Both the position numbers and the translations under genes were made by a program. Shown here one piece after another: positions 1-12,264 of a stretch of 64,000 nt of DNA; the first letter of the stretch is position 1, and every line of letters starts with the position of its first letter. The notes beneath the pieces are model-generated. The model was not told the origin of the DNA. It saw nothing but the letters and a program-made list of their open reading frames with translations, and did not search any database. Origin of the DNA: Pseudomonas xionganensis. Its GTDB lineage: Bacteria > Pseudomonadota > Gammaproteobacteria > Pseudomonadales > Pseudomonadaceae. Where the stretch lies: contig NZ_WKJZ01000003.1 in the NCBI RefSeq assembly GCF_009763245.1, forward strand, positions 248,001 through 312,000, read 5' to 3'.

Positions 1-46
1 GAGGGCTGGGGAGAGGGCAAACGTAGCCGGACGCAAAGGATCACCC

Positions 47-1615
47 ATGCCCACTGCCCTTACCCGAATTCTGCTCGGCCTGCTGTTACTGCTGCCCCTC
101 ACCGCCAGCGCCAATGAGGCCGACGCCTTCGTCGCCGCCAACCCGGCCAAGCAGGCCAAACTGCTGCAGGACTGGGCCGCCGCGCCCGTGCCGGAACGCC
201 TGCCGCTGCTGCAGGCGCTGCAACAGGGCCGCGTCGCCGGCGATGCCGACAAGCGCGCCTTTATCCAACGCAACGACGCTTGGCAGGCCGCAGACGGCCA
301 AGCGCAGCCCAACGGTACGCCGCGCAAGCTGCGTCTGAACAACCGCCTGCGCGGCCTGACCGCCACCGCCCTGGCCAGCCATCAGTTGCTCGACAAGGAT
401 GCCGCCGTCCGCCTCGATGCCGCCCAGCAACTGCAACGCAATACCCCGCCCGCCCTGCTCCCGCTGCTGGAAAGCCGTCTGGCCGCCGAGGAAGACGAGC
501 GCGTGCAGGACGCACTGACTCTGGCCCTGGCCAACCTGCAACTGGCAGCCGAAGACCCGGCCGTGCGCCTGGCCGCCGTGGAACGCCTCGGCCAGACTGG
601 CGACCCGTTGGCGCGCACCCGCCTGGAAAGCCTGCTGACCGGTGAAGAAAGCGATGCCGCCGTGCGCAGCGCCGCCGAAAAAAGCCTGGCCCAGGTCAAG
701 AACAAGCTGCTGGTCGGCGAACTGCTCGGCCAGGCCTTTAGCGGCCTGTCCCTGGGCTCGATCCTGCTGCTGGCCGCCCTGGGCCTGGCCATCACCTTCG
801 GCCTGCTCGGGGTGATCAATATGGCCCATGGCGAGATGCTGATGCTCGGCGCCTATACCACCTATATGGTGCAGCTGATGTTCCAGCGCCTGGCCCCCGA
901 GTACCTGGCCCTCTACCCATTGCTCGCCCTGCCCATCGCCTTCCTGGTCACCGCCTGCATCGGCATGGCCCTGGAGCGCACGGTAATCCGCCATCTCTAC
1001 GGCCGCCCGCTGGAAACCCTGCTGGCCACCTGGGGCATCAGCCTGATCCTGATCCAGCTGGTGCGCGTCACCTTCGGCGCGCAGAACGTCGAGGTGGCCA
1101 ACCCCTACTGGCTGTCCGGCGGCGTGCAGGTGCTGCCCAACCTGGTGCTGCCGTACAACCGCATCGTGATTATCGGCTTCGCCCTGTTTGTTGTGGCCCT
1201 GACCTGGCTGCTGCTGAACAAGACCCGTCTGGGCCTCAACGTCCGCGCGGTGACGCAGAACCGCAATATGGCCGCCTGCTGCGGCGTGCCCACCGGCCGC
1301 GTCGATATGCTCGCCTTCGGTTTGGGTTCCGGGATTGCCGGCCTGGGTGGCGTAGCCCTGAGCCAGATCGGCAACGTCGGCCCGGACCTGGGGCAGAGCT
1401 ATATCATCGATTCCTTCCTGGTGGTGGTGCTCGGCGGCGTCGGCCAGCTGGCCGGCAGCGTCACCGCCGCCTTCGGCCTCGGCGTGCTGAACAAGTTCCT
1501 CGAACCGCAGATCGGCGCCGTGCTGGGCAAGATCCTGATCCTCGCGCTGATCATTCTGTTTATCCAGAAACGCCCGCAGGGTCTGTTCGCACTGAAAGGA
1601 AGGGTGATCGACTGA
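47..1615 (+). CDS. urtB: Urea ABC transporter permease UrtB
   Basis: Inner-membrane permease of the high-affinity urea importer. The 522-residue protein has a signal peptide (about residues 1-22) and an extra periplasmic helical domain (about 25-220) typical of UrtB. A LivH-type permease domain follows, with many hydrophobic segments and the motif INMAHGE at 257-263. An AAGGA ribosome site lies just before the ATG. The stop overlaps the urtC start by one base, so the two are translationally coupled. The substrate-binding gene urtA is not in the window and probably lies just upstream. The following urease genes support urea as the substrate. Confidence 0.95.
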   Translation: MPTALTRILLGLLLLLPLTASANEADAFVAANPAKQAKLLQDWAAAPVPERLPLLQALQQGRVAGDADKRAFIQRNDAWQAADGQAQPNGTPRKLRLNNRLRGLTATALASHQLLDKDAAVRLDAAQQLQRNTPPALLPLLESRLAAEEDERVQDALTLALANLQLAAEDPAVRLAAVERLGQTGDPLARTRLESLLTGEESDAAVRSAAEKSLAQVKNKLLVGELLGQAFSGLSLGSILLLAALGLAITFGLLGVINMAHGEMLMLGAYTTYMVQLMFQRLAPEYLALYPLLALPIAFLVTACIGMALERTVIRHLYGRPLETLLATWGISLILIQLVRVTFGAQNVEVANPYWLSGGVQVLPNLVLPYNRIVIIGFALFVVALTWLLLNKTRLGLNVRAVTQNRNMAACCGVPTGRVDMLAFGLGSGIAGLGGVALSQIGNVGPDLGQSYIIDSFLVVVLGGVGQLAGSVTAAFGLGVLNKFLEPQIGAVLGKILILALIILFIQKRPQGLFALKGRVID

Positions 1616-2702
1616 TGACCATGCCACTCAATCAAACGCTGCTGGCCCGCGCCACGGCCAAGCTCGGCCCGCAGGTTTCGCTGGCCCTTGGCCTGCTGGT
1701 GCTGGCCATTCTCGTGGCCATGCCGCTGCTGCACCTGCTGCCGGCCGACCACGCCCTGCATGTCTCGGCCTACAGCCTGACGCTGGTGGGCAAGATCCTC
1801 TGCTACGCCATAGTCGCCTTGGCGCTGGACCTGGTCTGGGGTTACGCCGGCATGCTGTCGCTGGGCCACGGCCTGTTCTTCGCCCTCGGCGGCTACGCCA
1901 TGGGCATGTACCTGATGCGCCAGTCGGCGGGCGATGGGCTGCCGGCCTTTATGAGCTTTCTGGCCTGGACCGAGCTGCCCTGGTACTGGTACGGCACCAG
2001 CAATTTCCTCTGGGCGCTGTGCCTGGTGGTGCTGGCGCCGGGCCTGCTGGCGTTGGTGTTCGGCTTCTTCGCCTTCCGCTCGCGAATCAAGGGCGTGTAC
2101 TTCTCGATCATGACCCAGGCGCTGACCTTCGCCGGCATGCTCCTGTTCTTCCGCAACGAAACCGGCTTTGGCGGCAATAACGGCTTTACCGGCTTCACCC
2201 GCATCCTCGGCTTCGATATCACCGCCGCCGGCACCCGCGCTGCGCTGTTTATCGCCACCGTGGCCCTGCTGGTCGGCAGCCTGTACCTGGGCTTCAGACT
2301 GGCGCGCAGCAAGTTCGGCCGGGTGCTGACCGCATTGCGCGACGCCGAGAACCGCCTGATGTTCTGCGGCTACGATCCGCGCGGCTACAAGCTGTTTATC
2401 TGGGTGCTCAGCGCGGTGCTGTGCGGCCTGGCCGGCGCGCTGTATGTGCCGCAGGTGGGCATTATCAACCCCAGCGAAATGGCGCCGACCCAGTCCATCG
2501 AAGCCGCCGTGTGGGTCGCCCTGGGCGGGCGCGGCACGCTGATCGGCCCGCTGCTCGGCGCCGGCCTGGTCAACGGTATGAAGAGCTGGTTCACCGTGGC
2601 CTTCCCCGAATACTGGCTGTTCGCCCTGGGCGCGCTGTTTATCGTCGTCACCCTGTTTCTGCCGCGTGGTGTCGTCGGCCTGTTGAAGAAGGAGAAGGAG
2701 CA

Positions 2703-2706
<4 letters not shown>
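1615..2706 (+). CDS. urtC: Urea ABC transporter permease UrtC
   Basis: Second permease subunit of the urea importer (LivM family), 363 residues, close to the usual length. It has an N-terminal hydrophobic region and the LivM-like stretch DLVWGYAGMLSLGHGLFF near residues 69-86, followed by further membrane segments. The ATG overlaps the urtB stop by one base, and its own stop overlaps the urtD ATG. UrtB and UrtC would form the membrane channel energised by UrtD and UrtE. Confidence 0.95.
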
Positions 2707-3545
<839 letters not shown>

Positions 3546-3547
3546 AA

Positions 3548-3622
3548 CGTAGGGTGGATGACGCTTTTCTCATCCACCACAGCCACTGCACGGTGGATCG
3601 ATAAAGCGCGATCCACCCTACG
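3548..3622. repeat. REP-type palindrome between urtD and urtE
   Basis: The ends are mutually inverted: GTAGGGTGGATG near 3549 and its complement ATCCACCCTAC ending near 3621. Internal partial copies (CATCCACC, GGTGGATCG) lie between them. The same GTAGGGTGGAT family recurs at 34422-34499. It can fold into hairpins and might attenuate or stabilise mRNA inside the urt operon. Confidence 0.7.
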
Positions 3623-3641
3623 CATAAACAAGGACATCGAT

Positions 3642-4340
3642 ATGCTGCAAGTTGAGCAACTCCACCAGTACTACGGCGGCAGCCATATCCTCCGTGGCCT
3701 GTCGTTCGAGGTGAAGGTCGGTGAAGTCACCTGCCTGCTCGGGCGCAATGGCGTGGGCAAGACCACATTGCTCAAATGCCTGATGGGCCTGATCCCGGCC
3801 AAGGACGGCAGCGTGCAGTGGGAGGGCCAGGCCATCACCGGCCACAAGCCGCACCAGCGCGTACAGGCCGGTATCGCCTACGTGCCCCAGGGCCGCGAGA
3901 TCTTCGGTCGCCTGACGGTGGAAGAGAACCTGCTGATGGGCCTGTCGCGCTTCCCCGCCAGCCAGGCCAAGGCCGTGCCGGAATTTATTTACGAGCTGTT
4001 CCCGGTGCTGCGCGAAATGAAGCAGCGCCGTGGCGGCGATCTGTCCGGTGGCCAGCAGCAACAGCTGGCCATCGGCCGCGCCCTGGCCAGCCAGCCGCGC
4101 CTGCTGATCCTCGACGAGCCCACCGAAGGCATCCAGCCCTCAGTGATCAAGGAGATCGGCCTGGTGATCAAGAAACTCGCCGCGCGCGGCGATATGGCCA
4201 TCCTGCTGGTGGAGCAGTTCTATGATTTTGCCGCCGAACTGGCCGACCAGTACCTGGTGATGAGCCGCGGCGAGATCGTCCAGCAGGGCCGTGGCGAAAC
4301 CATGGAGGCCGATGGCGTACGCGGCCTGGTGGCGATCTGA
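3642..4340 (+). CDS. urtE: Urea ABC transporter ATP-binding protein UrtE
   Basis: Second ATPase (LivF type) of the urea importer, 232 residues. Walker A is GRNGVGKTT at 34-42, the signature is LSGGQ at 134-138, and Walker B is LLILDEP from 154. The ATG at 3642 fits the family length; the upstream in-frame start at 3558 would read through the palindromic repeat. The gap to urtD is filled by that repeat. ureD begins 13 bases downstream, which physically links urea import to urease maturation. Confidence 0.95.
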   Translation: MLQVEQLHQYYGGSHILRGLSFEVKVGEVTCLLGRNGVGKTTLLKCLMGLIPAKDGSVQWEGQAITGHKPHQRVQAGIAYVPQGREIFGRLTVEENLLMGLSRFPASQAKAVPEFIYELFPVLREMKQRRGGDLSGGQQQQLAIGRALASQPRLLILDEPTEGIQPSVIKEIGLVIKKLAARGDMAILLVEQFYDFAAELADQYLVMSRGEIVQQGRGETMEADGVRGLVAI

Positions 4341-4353
4341 TAAAACCTCGACC

Positions 4354-5196
4354 ATGAACGCACTCCTCACCCCCACCCTGTTCACCCCCAGTTGGCACGC
4401 CGAGCTGGAGCTGGGCTATGCCCGCGACGGCGCGACCACCCGGCCGGTGCTGCGCCGCCATAAGGGCCCGTTGCGGGTGCAGAAGCACCTGTACGGCGAA
4501 GGCCCCGAGGTGTGCCAGCACATCATCGTGCATCCGCCCGGCGGGATTGCCGGCGGTGATCGCCTGGATATCTCGGCCAACGTCGGCGCGGGCGCCTGGG
4601 CGCAACTGACCAGCCCCGGTGCGGCCAAGTGGTACCGCGCCTCCGGGCCGGCCTACCAGAGCCTCAAGCTGCGCGTGGCAGCCGGCGCCACCCTGGAGTG
4701 GCTGCCCCAGGAAAGCATCGTCTATGCCGGTGCCCAGGCCGAGCTGCAGACCGATATCGAACTGCTCGGCGATGCACGGCTGCTGTACTGGGATATCGTC
4801 GCCCTCGGCCGCCCCGCCAGCGGCGAGCGTTTCGATGCCGGGCACTTCCAAGCGCGCCTGAATATCCGCCGCGATGGCCAGCTACTCTGGCACGAGCGCC
4901 AGCGCGTGGCAGGTAACGACGGCCTGCTCGACTCGCCCATCGGCCTGGATGGCCAGCCGGTATTGGCCACCCTGCTGATCAGCGGCGAAGTCGCTGGCGA
5001 CGTGCTGGAACGCTGCCGTGAACTGAAGATCGACGGCGTGCGCGGTGACCTCAGCCAGTTGCCCGGCCTGCTGGTGGCGCGCTGCCTGGCCGGCGAGGCC
5101 CTGCATGCCCGCGCCTGGCTGATCGGGCTCTGGCACCTGCTGCGCCCAGCATTGCTTGGGCGCGCAGCGGTGCCTCCGCGCATCTGGAGCACCTGA
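4354..5196 (+). CDS. ureD: Urease accessory protein UreD
   Basis: Urease maturation chaperone (UreD/UreH family), 280 residues, which with UreF and UreG delivers nickel to apo-urease. Family stretches visible are [15 protein letters not shown] ([10 protein letters not shown] near 52-61) and [12 protein letters not shown]. The ATG at 4354 follows urtE by 13 bases. UreE, UreF and UreG are not in this window; in P. aeruginosa, from memory, they also sit at a separate locus. Confidence 0.94.
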   Translation: MNALLTPTLFTPSWHAELELGYARDGATTRPVLRRHKGPLRVQKHLYGEGPEVCQHIIVHPPGGIAGGDRLDISANVGAGAWAQLTSPGAAKWYRASGPAYQSLKLRVAAGATLEWLPQESIVYAGAQAELQTDIELLGDARLLYWDIVALGRPASGERFDAGHFQARLNIRRDGQLLWHERQRVAGNDGLLDSPIGLDGQPVLATLLISGEVAGDVLERCRELKIDGVRGDLSQLPGLLVARCLAGEALHARAWLIGLWHLLRPALLGRAAVPPRIWST

Positions 5197-5210
5197 ACGA
5201 ACAACAACCG

Positions 5211-5278
5211 CAGGGTGGGAAAGCGTGCGCGTTTTCCACCTGTGAACGGCGGATGTGCAAAGCGACATCCGCCCAACG
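5211..5278. repeat. Degenerate palindromic repeat upstream of ureA
   Basis: Two small inverted pairs: GGGTGGGAAAGCG with CGTTTTCCACC, then GGCGGATGT with ACATCCGCC. They resemble worn members of the GTAGGGTGGAAAA and GGTGGATGT repeat families seen elsewhere in the window. The ureA ribosome site (GGAGCAAG) lies just after. Confidence 0.5.
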
Positions 5279-5292
5279 AATTGGAGCAAGTG

Positions 5293-5595
5293 ATGGATCT
5301 GACCCCTCGTGAGAAAGACAAACTGCTGATCTTCACCGCCGGCCTGCTGGCCGAACGGCGCCTGGCCCGTGGCCTCAAGCTCAACTACCCGGAAGCCATG
5401 GCCTATATCAGCGCCGCCTTGCTCGAAGGCGCCCGCGACGGCCAGAGCGTCGCCGAGCTGATGCACTACGGCACCACCCTGCTGAGCCGCGACCAGGTGA
5501 TGGAGGGTATCGCGGAGATGATCCCGGAGATCCAGGTCGAGGCCACCTTTCCCGACGGTACCAAATTGGTGACCGTCCACCAGCCAATCGCATAA
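5293..5595 (+). CDS. ureA: Urease gamma subunit UreA
   Basis: Structural gamma subunit of nickel urease, exactly 100 residues as usual for the family. It starts [14 protein letters not shown] and ends with VTVHQPIA, the typical C-terminus. The ATG at 5293 is preceded by TTGGAGCAAG. A longer in-frame start at 5215 would read through the repeat and is not credible. The next base after the stop begins a 184 bp inverted-repeat element, which separates ureA from the rest of the urease genes. Confidence 0.96.
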   Translation: MDLTPREKDKLLIFTAGLLAERRLARGLKLNYPEAMAYISAALLEGARDGQSVAELMHYGTTLLSRDQVMEGIAEMIPEIQVEATFPDGTKLVTVHQPIA

Positions 5596-5779
5596 GGAGC
5601 CTGTCTACGACCTGCTGCGCGTCGGCCCTGCTGCGTTAAAAACAGGCTCGGGCGCGAGTCCGATCAAAATGCTTATTTACAACCCGTAAACTCCGCTTTC
5701 TCGCCGCTTTGACCAGCCGGAGGCTGTTACTACGTAGCGCCTTGCATGGCTCTAGCTCGCGAGATCGTAAACAGGCTCC
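5596..5779 (+). repeat. Stop-codon-abutting palindromic element, copy 1 (subfamily A)
   Basis: This 184 bp element starts at the base after the ureA stop. Its ends are inverted repeats (GGAGCCTGTCTACGA and TCGTAAACAGGCTCC, 14 of 15 paired). Inside are TTTAC/GTAAA and shared blocks: GCGCGTCGGCCCTGCTGCGT near the left end, AAAAACAGGCTC, and GCCTTGCATGGCTCTAGCTC near the right end. It stops five bases before the next gene's ATG, so any ribosome site for that gene lies in the element. No clear target duplication is visible. It is non-coding. Confidence 0.85.
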
Positions 5780-5784
5780 AAGCC

Positions 5785-6306
5785 ATGACCTATTCGATAC
5801 ACGACGCCGGTGAAGCCGATCTATCCGGCATCCTGGCCATCTACAACGACGCGGTGCTCAACACCACGGCGATCTGGAACGAGACCCTGGTGGATCTCGC
5901 CAACCGCCGCGCCTGGCTGGCCGAGCGCAACGCCGCGGGCTTTCCGGTGCTGGTGGCGCGAGAGGCTGGCGGCGAGGTGCTCGGCTACGCCAGCTACGGC
6001 ACCTGGCGCAGCATCGAGGGTTTTCGCCACAGCGTCGAGCACTCGGTCTACGTGCGCACAGACCAACGCGGCCAGGGTCTCGGCCCGGCACTGCTGCAGG
6101 CATTGATCGAACGCGCCCGCGCCGCCGGCCTGCATGTGATGGTCGCCGCCATCGAGTCGCAGAACACCGCCTCGATCCGCCTGCACCAGCGCCTGGGCTT
6201 CGTCACCACCGGGCAGATGCCCCAGGTCGGGCGCAAGTTCGAGCGCTGGCTGGATCTGACCTTTATGCAACTCATCCTGCCCGAAACACAGGAGCACCCC
6301 AGATGA
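5785..6306 (+). CDS. GNAT N-acetyltransferase in the urease operon
   Basis: Acetyl-CoA-dependent acetyltransferase of the GNAT superfamily, 173 residues. The acetyl-CoA loop is [12 protein letters not shown] (about 89-100) and the C-terminal [17 protein letters not shown] is typical of phosphinothricin-acetyltransferase-like proteins. The P. aeruginosa ure operon has a homologous gene at this place (PA4866, from memory), which in some strains is reported to act on methionine sulfoximine or sulfone. The ATG at 5785 was chosen over the upstream start at 5746, which lies in the repeat. The stop overlaps the ureB ATG. Confidence 0.88.
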   Translation: MTYSIHDAGEADLSGILAIYNDAVLNTTAIWNETLVDLANRRAWLAERNAAGFPVLVAREAGGEVLGYASYGTWRSIEGFRHSVEHSVYVRTDQRGQGLGPALLQALIERARAAGLHVMVAAIESQNTASIRLHQRLGFVTTGQMPQVGRKFERWLDLTFMQLILPETQEHPR

Positions 6307-6608
6307 TTCCCGGCCAATACCAGATCCAGGACGGCGAGATCGAACTCAATGCCGGCCGCCGCACCCTGGCCCTAACCGTGGCCAACAGCGGCGACCGGCC
6401 GATTCAGGTCGGCTCGCATTTCCACTTCTTTGAAACCAATGATGCCCTGACCTTCGACCGCGCCAGCAGCCGTGGCATGCGCCTGAATATCCCAGCCGGC
6501 ACCGCCGTGCGCTTCGAGCCGGGGCAGAGCCGCGAGGTGGAGCTGGTCGAACTGGCCGGCGCGCGCCGGATATTCGGCTTTGCCGGGCGGGTAATGGGCG
6601 ACCTGTAA
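6303..6608 (+). CDS. ureB: Urease beta subunit UreB
   Basis: Beta structural subunit of urease, 101 residues, complete. It begins [19 protein letters not shown] and contains the family signature [17 protein letters not shown] near 31-45. Its ATG overlaps the stop of the acetyltransferase gene (ATGA), so the two are translationally coupled. It is separated from ureC by a short palindromic repeat. Confidence 0.96.
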   Translation: MIPGQYQIQDGEIELNAGRRTLALTVANSGDRPIQVGSHFHFFETNDALTFDRASSRGMRLNIPAGTAVRFEPGQSREVELVELAGARRIFGFAGRVMGDL

Positions 6609-6610
6609 CC

Positions 6611-6674
6611 CGTAGGGTGCGCCGCGCGCACCAGAAACGACCCAGACAGCATTGGTGCGCACGGCGCACCCTAC
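6611..6674. repeat. REP-type palindrome between ureB and ureC
   Basis: An inverted pair of GTAGGGTGCGCCGCGCGCACC and its near complement GGTGCGCACGGCGCACCCTAC (ending at 6674) encloses about 25 bases. The same GTAGGGTGCGCC family is found at 35502-35551 and 63938-63999. The AGGA ribosome site of ureC begins at the very next base. Confidence 0.8.
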
Positions 6675-6687
6675 AGGAAATCAGCTT

Positions 6688-8388
<1,701 letters not shown>

Positions 8389-8390
8389 AG

Positions 8391-8421
8391 GACCCGCGAC
8401 AGATGGCTTAGTCGGGTTTTA
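8391..8421 (+). terminator. Probable terminator after ureC
   Basis: Three bases after the ureC stop, ACCCGCGAC pairs with GTCGGGT with a small bulge, followed by TTTT. A second hairpin without a T-run (TTCGCCAC and GTGGCGAA, 8425-8447) follows. The remaining 115 bases before the convergent gene hold nothing else I recognise. Confidence 0.5.
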
Positions 8422-8562
8422 ACGTTCGCCACCATCAGCGTGGCGAAGAACTCCAGTCCCAGACCGACGCGGTTTCACCTAAACAGCATGACGCCGAGGA
8501 AACCGGACTCGAGTAAAGAAGGCGGTGGCGTTCTTGCCGCTGTGGTTATTTGCCGCGCCCAT

Positions 8563-9117
8563 TCAGGGCACCAGCATGGCCTGTGCCACCTGACGGCGCA
8601 CGGCCTTGCCGGCCAGCTGCTCGACCAGGGTCAGGGCAAACTCCAGGGCCGTGCCCGGGCCCTGGCTGGTGATGCAGTTGCCGTCCACCACCACCGCCTG
8701 GTCGACAAAGCTGCAGCCACTCAAACGGTCGCTAAAGGCCGGGTAGCAGGTCATGCGCCGCTGCTTGAGCACGCCGTAGTGCTGCAGGGCCACAGCCGGG
8801 GCGGCGCAGATGGCGGCGAACAGCTGACCAGCCCTGGCCTGCTGACGCACCCGCTCGGCCAGAGGCTCATGCTCGGCCAGACGCTGGGCCCCGGGCATGC
8901 CGCCAGGCAGTACGATCAGGTCGAAATCCTGGGCCAGCACGTCCACCAGCATGGTATCGGCGGTCAGCCGGGTGCCGCGGGCGCAGGTGACCATGCGTCG
9001 GCCTTCGACGCTGGCCACCACCACCTCCACCTCGGCGCGGCGCAGCACGTCGATCAGGGTCACGCATTCCAGGTCTTCGACCCCATCGGCCACCGTGATC
9101 AGGGCTCGTTTGCTCAT
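8563..9117 (-). CDS. DJ-1/PfpI family protein (YajL-like)
   Basis: A 184-residue member of the DJ-1/ThiJ/PfpI superfamily, whose bacterial YajL members protect against oxidative and carbonyl stress. The nucleophile-elbow cysteine is C104 in AAICAAPAV, the partner glutamate is E14 in DGVEDLE, and LPGGMPGA is at about 70-77. The length matches YajL. A strong AAGGAG lies just before the ATG at 9117. It is transcribed convergently to the urease operon, and the two are separated by hairpins. Confidence 0.85.
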   Translation of the reverse strand: MSKRALITVADGVEDLECVTLIDVLRRAEVEVVVASVEGRRMVTCARGTRLTADTMLVDVLAQDFDLIVLPGGMPGAQRLAEHEPLAERVRQQARAGQLFAAICAAPAVALQHYGVLKQRRMTCYPAFSDRLSGCSFVDQAVVVDGNCITSQGPGTALEFALTLVEQLAGKAVRRQVAQAMLVP

Positions 9118-9300
9118 GCTGGTCTCCTTCTTGCTATAAAAATTTAGCTGTCCAATCGGTCATAAATTCAACCCACGAAGGCGAGCTGCTATGATCCGCG
9201 ACTTTGTGCAGATCATGCGCTAATCCTGCATTGTCGCCGGAATGTGCTTTGCTTTTGTCACGCATAAATACGGTATAGAAGCCGTTACGGGGAGTTCCAC

Positions 9301-10593
9301 ATGCTGGAAAAACTGTTCCAACTCGAAGCACATAACACCACGGTTCGCCGCGAGGTCATAGCCGGCCTGACCACCTTCCTGACGATGGCCTATATCCTCT
9401 TCGTCAACCCGGAGATGCTGGCCAAGACCGGCATGGACCATGGCGCGGTATTCGTCGCCACCTGCCTGGCCGCGGCCATCGGCTCGCTGATCATGGGCCT
9501 GCTGGCCAATTACCCAATTGCCCTGGCGCCGGGCATGGGCCTCAACGCCTTCTTCACCTACACCGTGGTAATGACCATGGGCCATACCTGGCAGGTGGCC
9601 CTGGGCGCGGTATTCCTGTCCGGGGTGATCTTCTTTCTGCTGTCGATCTTCAAGATCCGCGAGTGGATCATCAACAGCATTCCCCTGGCCTTGCGCGCCG
9701 GCATCGCCGCGGGTATCGGCCTGTTTCTGGCGATCATCGCCCTGAAGAACGCCGGCATCGTGGTCGATCACCCCGCCACCCTGGTGACCCTCGGCGACAT
9801 GACCCAGGGCGGCGCCCTGCTGGCCTGCCTGGGCTTCTTCGTGATCGCCGCCCTGGCCTACCGCCAGGTCACCGGCGCGGTGATGATCGGCATCCTGCTG
9901 GTCACCGGCCTGTCCATCCTGCTGGGCCTGTCCACCCTGAGCGGCGTGGTGTCGATGCCGCCCTCGGTGATGCCGACCCTGCTGCAGCTGGACATCATGG
10001 GCGCCCTGGATATCGGCCTGCTCAGCGTGATCTTCGCCTTCCTCTTCGTCGACCTGTTCGACACCTCCGGCACCCTGGTCGGGGTGGCGCAGAAGGCCGA
10101 CCTGCTGGACAAGGACGGCAAGATGCCGCGCCTGGGCCGCGCCCTGATGGCCGACAGCGGCGCCACCATGGCCGGCGCCGCCCTGGGCACCAGCACCACC
10201 ACCAGCTATATCGAGTCGGCGGCCGGCATCAGCGCCGGCGGGCGCACCGGCCTGACCGCCTGCGTGGTGGCGGCGCTGTTCCTCCTCAGCCTGTTCTTCG
10301 CGCCCCTGGCAGGCGCCGTACCGGCCCACGCCACGGCCCCGGCCCTGCTGTTCGTGGCAGTGCTGATGATGAGTGCTCTGGCCAAGATCGACTGGGACGA
10401 CATGACCGTCGCCGCCCCGGTGGTGGTCGCCGCCCTGGCCATGCCGCTGACCTTCTCCATCGCCAACGGCATCGCCTTCGGCTTTATCACCTGGACCGTG
10501 GTCAAGGTGCTGGCCGGGCGCTGGCAGGAACTCAATCCGGCACTCTGGGTGCTGTCGGCGCTGTTTGTTGTGAAGCTGGCGTTCTTTGCCTGA
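9301..10593 (+). CDS. Purine permease, AzgA/AdeP (NCS2) family
   Basis: Proton-coupled nucleobase permease, 430 residues with about 12-14 membrane segments. Family landmarks are [16 protein letters not shown] (about 23-38), [14 protein letters not shown] (about 75-88), [13 protein letters not shown] and [14 protein letters not shown]. These fit the adenine/guanine/hypoxanthine branch rather than the uracil/xanthine branch, but the exact base cannot be told. A GGGGAG ribosome site precedes the ATG. The 183-base gap upstream carries the promoters of both divergent genes; I saw no convincing purine riboswitch there. Confidence 0.88.
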   Translation: MLEKLFQLEAHNTTVRREVIAGLTTFLTMAYILFVNPEMLAKTGMDHGAVFVATCLAAAIGSLIMGLLANYPIALAPGMGLNAFFTYTVVMTMGHTWQVALGAVFLSGVIFFLLSIFKIREWIINSIPLALRAGIAAGIGLFLAIIALKNAGIVVDHPATLVTLGDMTQGGALLACLGFFVIAALAYRQVTGAVMIGILLVTGLSILLGLSTLSGVVSMPPSVMPTLLQLDIMGALDIGLLSVIFAFLFVDLFDTSGTLVGVAQKADLLDKDGKMPRLGRALMADSGATMAGAALGTSTTTSYIESAAGISAGGRTGLTACVVAALFLLSLFFAPLAGAVPAHATAPALLFVAVLMMSALAKIDWDDMTVAAPVVVAALAMPLTFSIANGIAFGFITWTVVKVLAGRWQELNPALWVLSALFVVKLAFFA

Positions 10594-10620
10594 CTTATCC
10601 GCCTCACCCTGTGCCACCGC

Positions 10621-10648
10621 GAGCGCCCTATATGGGCGCTCGTTTTTT
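10621..10648 (+). terminator. Rho-independent terminator after the purine permease gene
   Basis: A perfect 8-base stem, GAGCGCCC with GGGCGCTC around a five-base loop, is followed by a run of six T. It lies 27 bases past the permease stop and before trmA. Confidence 0.92.
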
Positions 10649-10696
10649 AGGGCCCAAGATGAAAAAATAGCCCCCTGCCCCGTTACCGAGTCCGCC

Positions 10697-11785
10697 ATGA
10701 GCCGTCCCCAGTTCGACCCCAGCACCTATGCCGCCCAGCTCGCCGAGAAGACCCAGCGCCTGCGCGAGCTGCTGGCCCCCTTCGCCGCCCCGGAGCCCGA
10801 GGTATTCGATTCGCCCCGCGAGCATTACCGCCTGCGCGCGGAGTTCCGCCTGTGGCGCGAGGGCGAAGATCGTCACTACGCCATGTTCGAGGCGGGCGAC
10901 AAACATACGCCGATCTTCTTCGAGCAATTCCCCATCGCCAGCCGCCGCATCAACGAACTGATGCCACGCCTGAAGGCCGCCTGGCAGGCCTCGCCGGCCC
11001 TGGGTTTCAAGCTGTTCCAGGTGGAATTTCTCACCACCCTGAGCGGCGATGCGCTGATCACCCTGTGCTACCACCGCCCCCTGGACGCGGCCTGGCAGGC
11101 CGCCGCCGAGCAGCTGGCCAGTGAACTGCAGGTGAGCATCGTCGGGCGCTCGCGGGGCAAGCGCCTGGTGATCGGCAAGGATTATGTCGAGGAAGAACTG
11201 CAGGTGGCCGGCCGTCTTTTCCGCTACCGCCAGCCGGAAGGCGCCTTTACCCAGCCCAATGGCGCGGTCTGTCAGAAGATGCTCGGCTGGGCCTACGAGG
11301 CCCTGGGCCAGCGCGACGACGATCTGCTGGAGCTTTACTGCGGCAACGGCAACTTCACCCTGCCCCTGGCCACCCGGGTGCGTCAGGTGCTGGCCACCGA
11401 GATCAGCAAGACCTCGGTCAACGCCGCCCTGGCCAACCTGGCCGATAACGGCGTGGATAACGTCAGGCTGGTGCGCCTGTCCGCCGAGGAGCTGACAGAG
11501 GCGCTCAACGAGGTGCGCCCGTTCCGCCGCCTGGCCGATATCGACCTCAAGAGTTATCAGTTCGGCAGCGTCTTCGTCGACCCGCCCCGCGCCGGCATGG
11601 ATGTGGACACCTGCGAGCTGACCCGGCGCTTCGACAATATCCTGTATATCTCCTGTAACCCGGAAACCCTGGCGGCCAATATCGCCCAGCTGCATGATAG
11701 CCATCGGATCAGCCGCTGCGCCCTGTTCGACCAGTTCCCCTACACCCACCATATGGAGGCCGGGGTGCTGCTGCAGCGGCGCTGA
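10697..11785 (+). CDS. trmA: tRNA (uracil-54-C5)-methyltransferase TrmA
   Basis: Makes ribothymidine at position 54 of tRNA using S-adenosylmethionine. The protein has 362 residues, matching TrmA. SAM-binding LYCGNGNF is at 213-220, FVDPPRAG at 293-300, and the catalytic cysteine is C320 in ISCNPETLA. The ATG at 10697 was chosen by alignment with the family start. The upstream in-frame start at 10586 lies within the permease gene and would read through the terminator. Confidence 0.95.
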   Translation: MSRPQFDPSTYAAQLAEKTQRLRELLAPFAAPEPEVFDSPREHYRLRAEFRLWREGEDRHYAMFEAGDKHTPIFFEQFPIASRRINELMPRLKAAWQASPALGFKLFQVEFLTTLSGDALITLCYHRPLDAAWQAAAEQLASELQVSIVGRSRGKRLVIGKDYVEEELQVAGRLFRYRQPEGAFTQPNGAVCQKMLGWAYEALGQRDDDLLELYCGNGNFTLPLATRVRQVLATEISKTSVNAALANLADNGVDNVRLVRLSAEELTEALNEVRPFRRLADIDLKSYQFGSVFVDPPRAGMDVDTCELTRRFDNILYISCNPETLAANIAQLHDSHRISRCALFDQFPYTHHMEAGVLLQRR

Positions 11786-11805
11786 CCCCTATCTGGAGAG
11801 CAACC

Positions 11806-12243
11806 ATGCGCTTACTGACACTGACTCTGCTTACCGCCTTAAGTGGCCTGGCCCAGGCCGCCGAACCACTCAGCATCGACGTACACCGCGACGCCAACTG
11901 CGGCTGCTGCAAGGCCTGGATCGAGCATCTGCAAAGCAACGGCTTTGTCGTCAACGACCATGTGGAAGACGACATGAGTGCGGTCAAGCAGCGCCTGGGC
12001 GTGCCGCCGCGCCTAAGCTCCTGCCATACCGGGGTGATCGACGGGCAGTTTGTCGAAGGCCATGTGCCGGCGGCGGATATCCTCAAGCTGCGCCAGCAGC
12101 CCGACCTGCTCGGCGCCGCCGTACCGGGCATGCCGGCCGGCTCCCCCGGTATGGAGTATGGTGACCGCCGTGATGCCTATCAGGTGCTCGGTCTGCAGCG
12201 CGAAGGTGGCGAACGGGTGATTAGCGACTACCCTGGCAACTAA
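11806..12243 (+). CDS. DUF411 periplasmic metal-binding protein
   Basis: A small exported protein of 145 residues with a signal peptide (cleavage near AQAAEP, about residue 19). The DUF411 core begins with a cysteine cluster NCGCCKAW (C32, C34, C35) and later has SSCHTG and EGHVPA. DUF411 proteins are often found with copper-resistance genes and are thought to bind copper. No copper genes lie beside it here. A GGAGAG ribosome site precedes the ATG, and the zinc peptidase gene follows 21 bases after the stop. Confidence 0.85.
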   Translation: MRLLTLTLLTALSGLAQAAEPLSIDVHRDANCGCCKAWIEHLQSNGFVVNDHVEDDMSAVKQRLGVPPRLSSCHTGVIDGQFVEGHVPAADILKLRQQPDLLGAAVPGMPAGSPGMEYGDRRDAYQVLGLQREGGERVISDYPGN

Positions 12244-12264
12244 ACCGAGCCAAGGAGCTGCCTC

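Noticed and set aside
2421..2702. N-terminal extension of UrtD into urtC
   Set aside because: It would overlap almost 300 bases of urtC in another frame; the ATG at 2703 gives the normal coupled start.
5596..5784. Reading copy 1 of the palindromic element as the start of the acetyltransferase gene (in-frame ATG at 5746)
   Set aside because: The extra 13 residues are encoded by the repeat and do not match the family; ATG 5785 gives the usual length.
8440..9147. Plus-strand frame of 235 codons opposite the DJ-1 gene
   Set aside because: It is a His/Gln-rich antisense shadow; the minus-strand DJ-1 gene has clear motifs and a strong ribosome site.
9118..9300. Possible purine riboswitch before the AzgA-type permease gene
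   Set aside because: I could not assign the conserved three-way junction or loop-loop residues of the purine aptamer; the small inverted pairs there look incidental.
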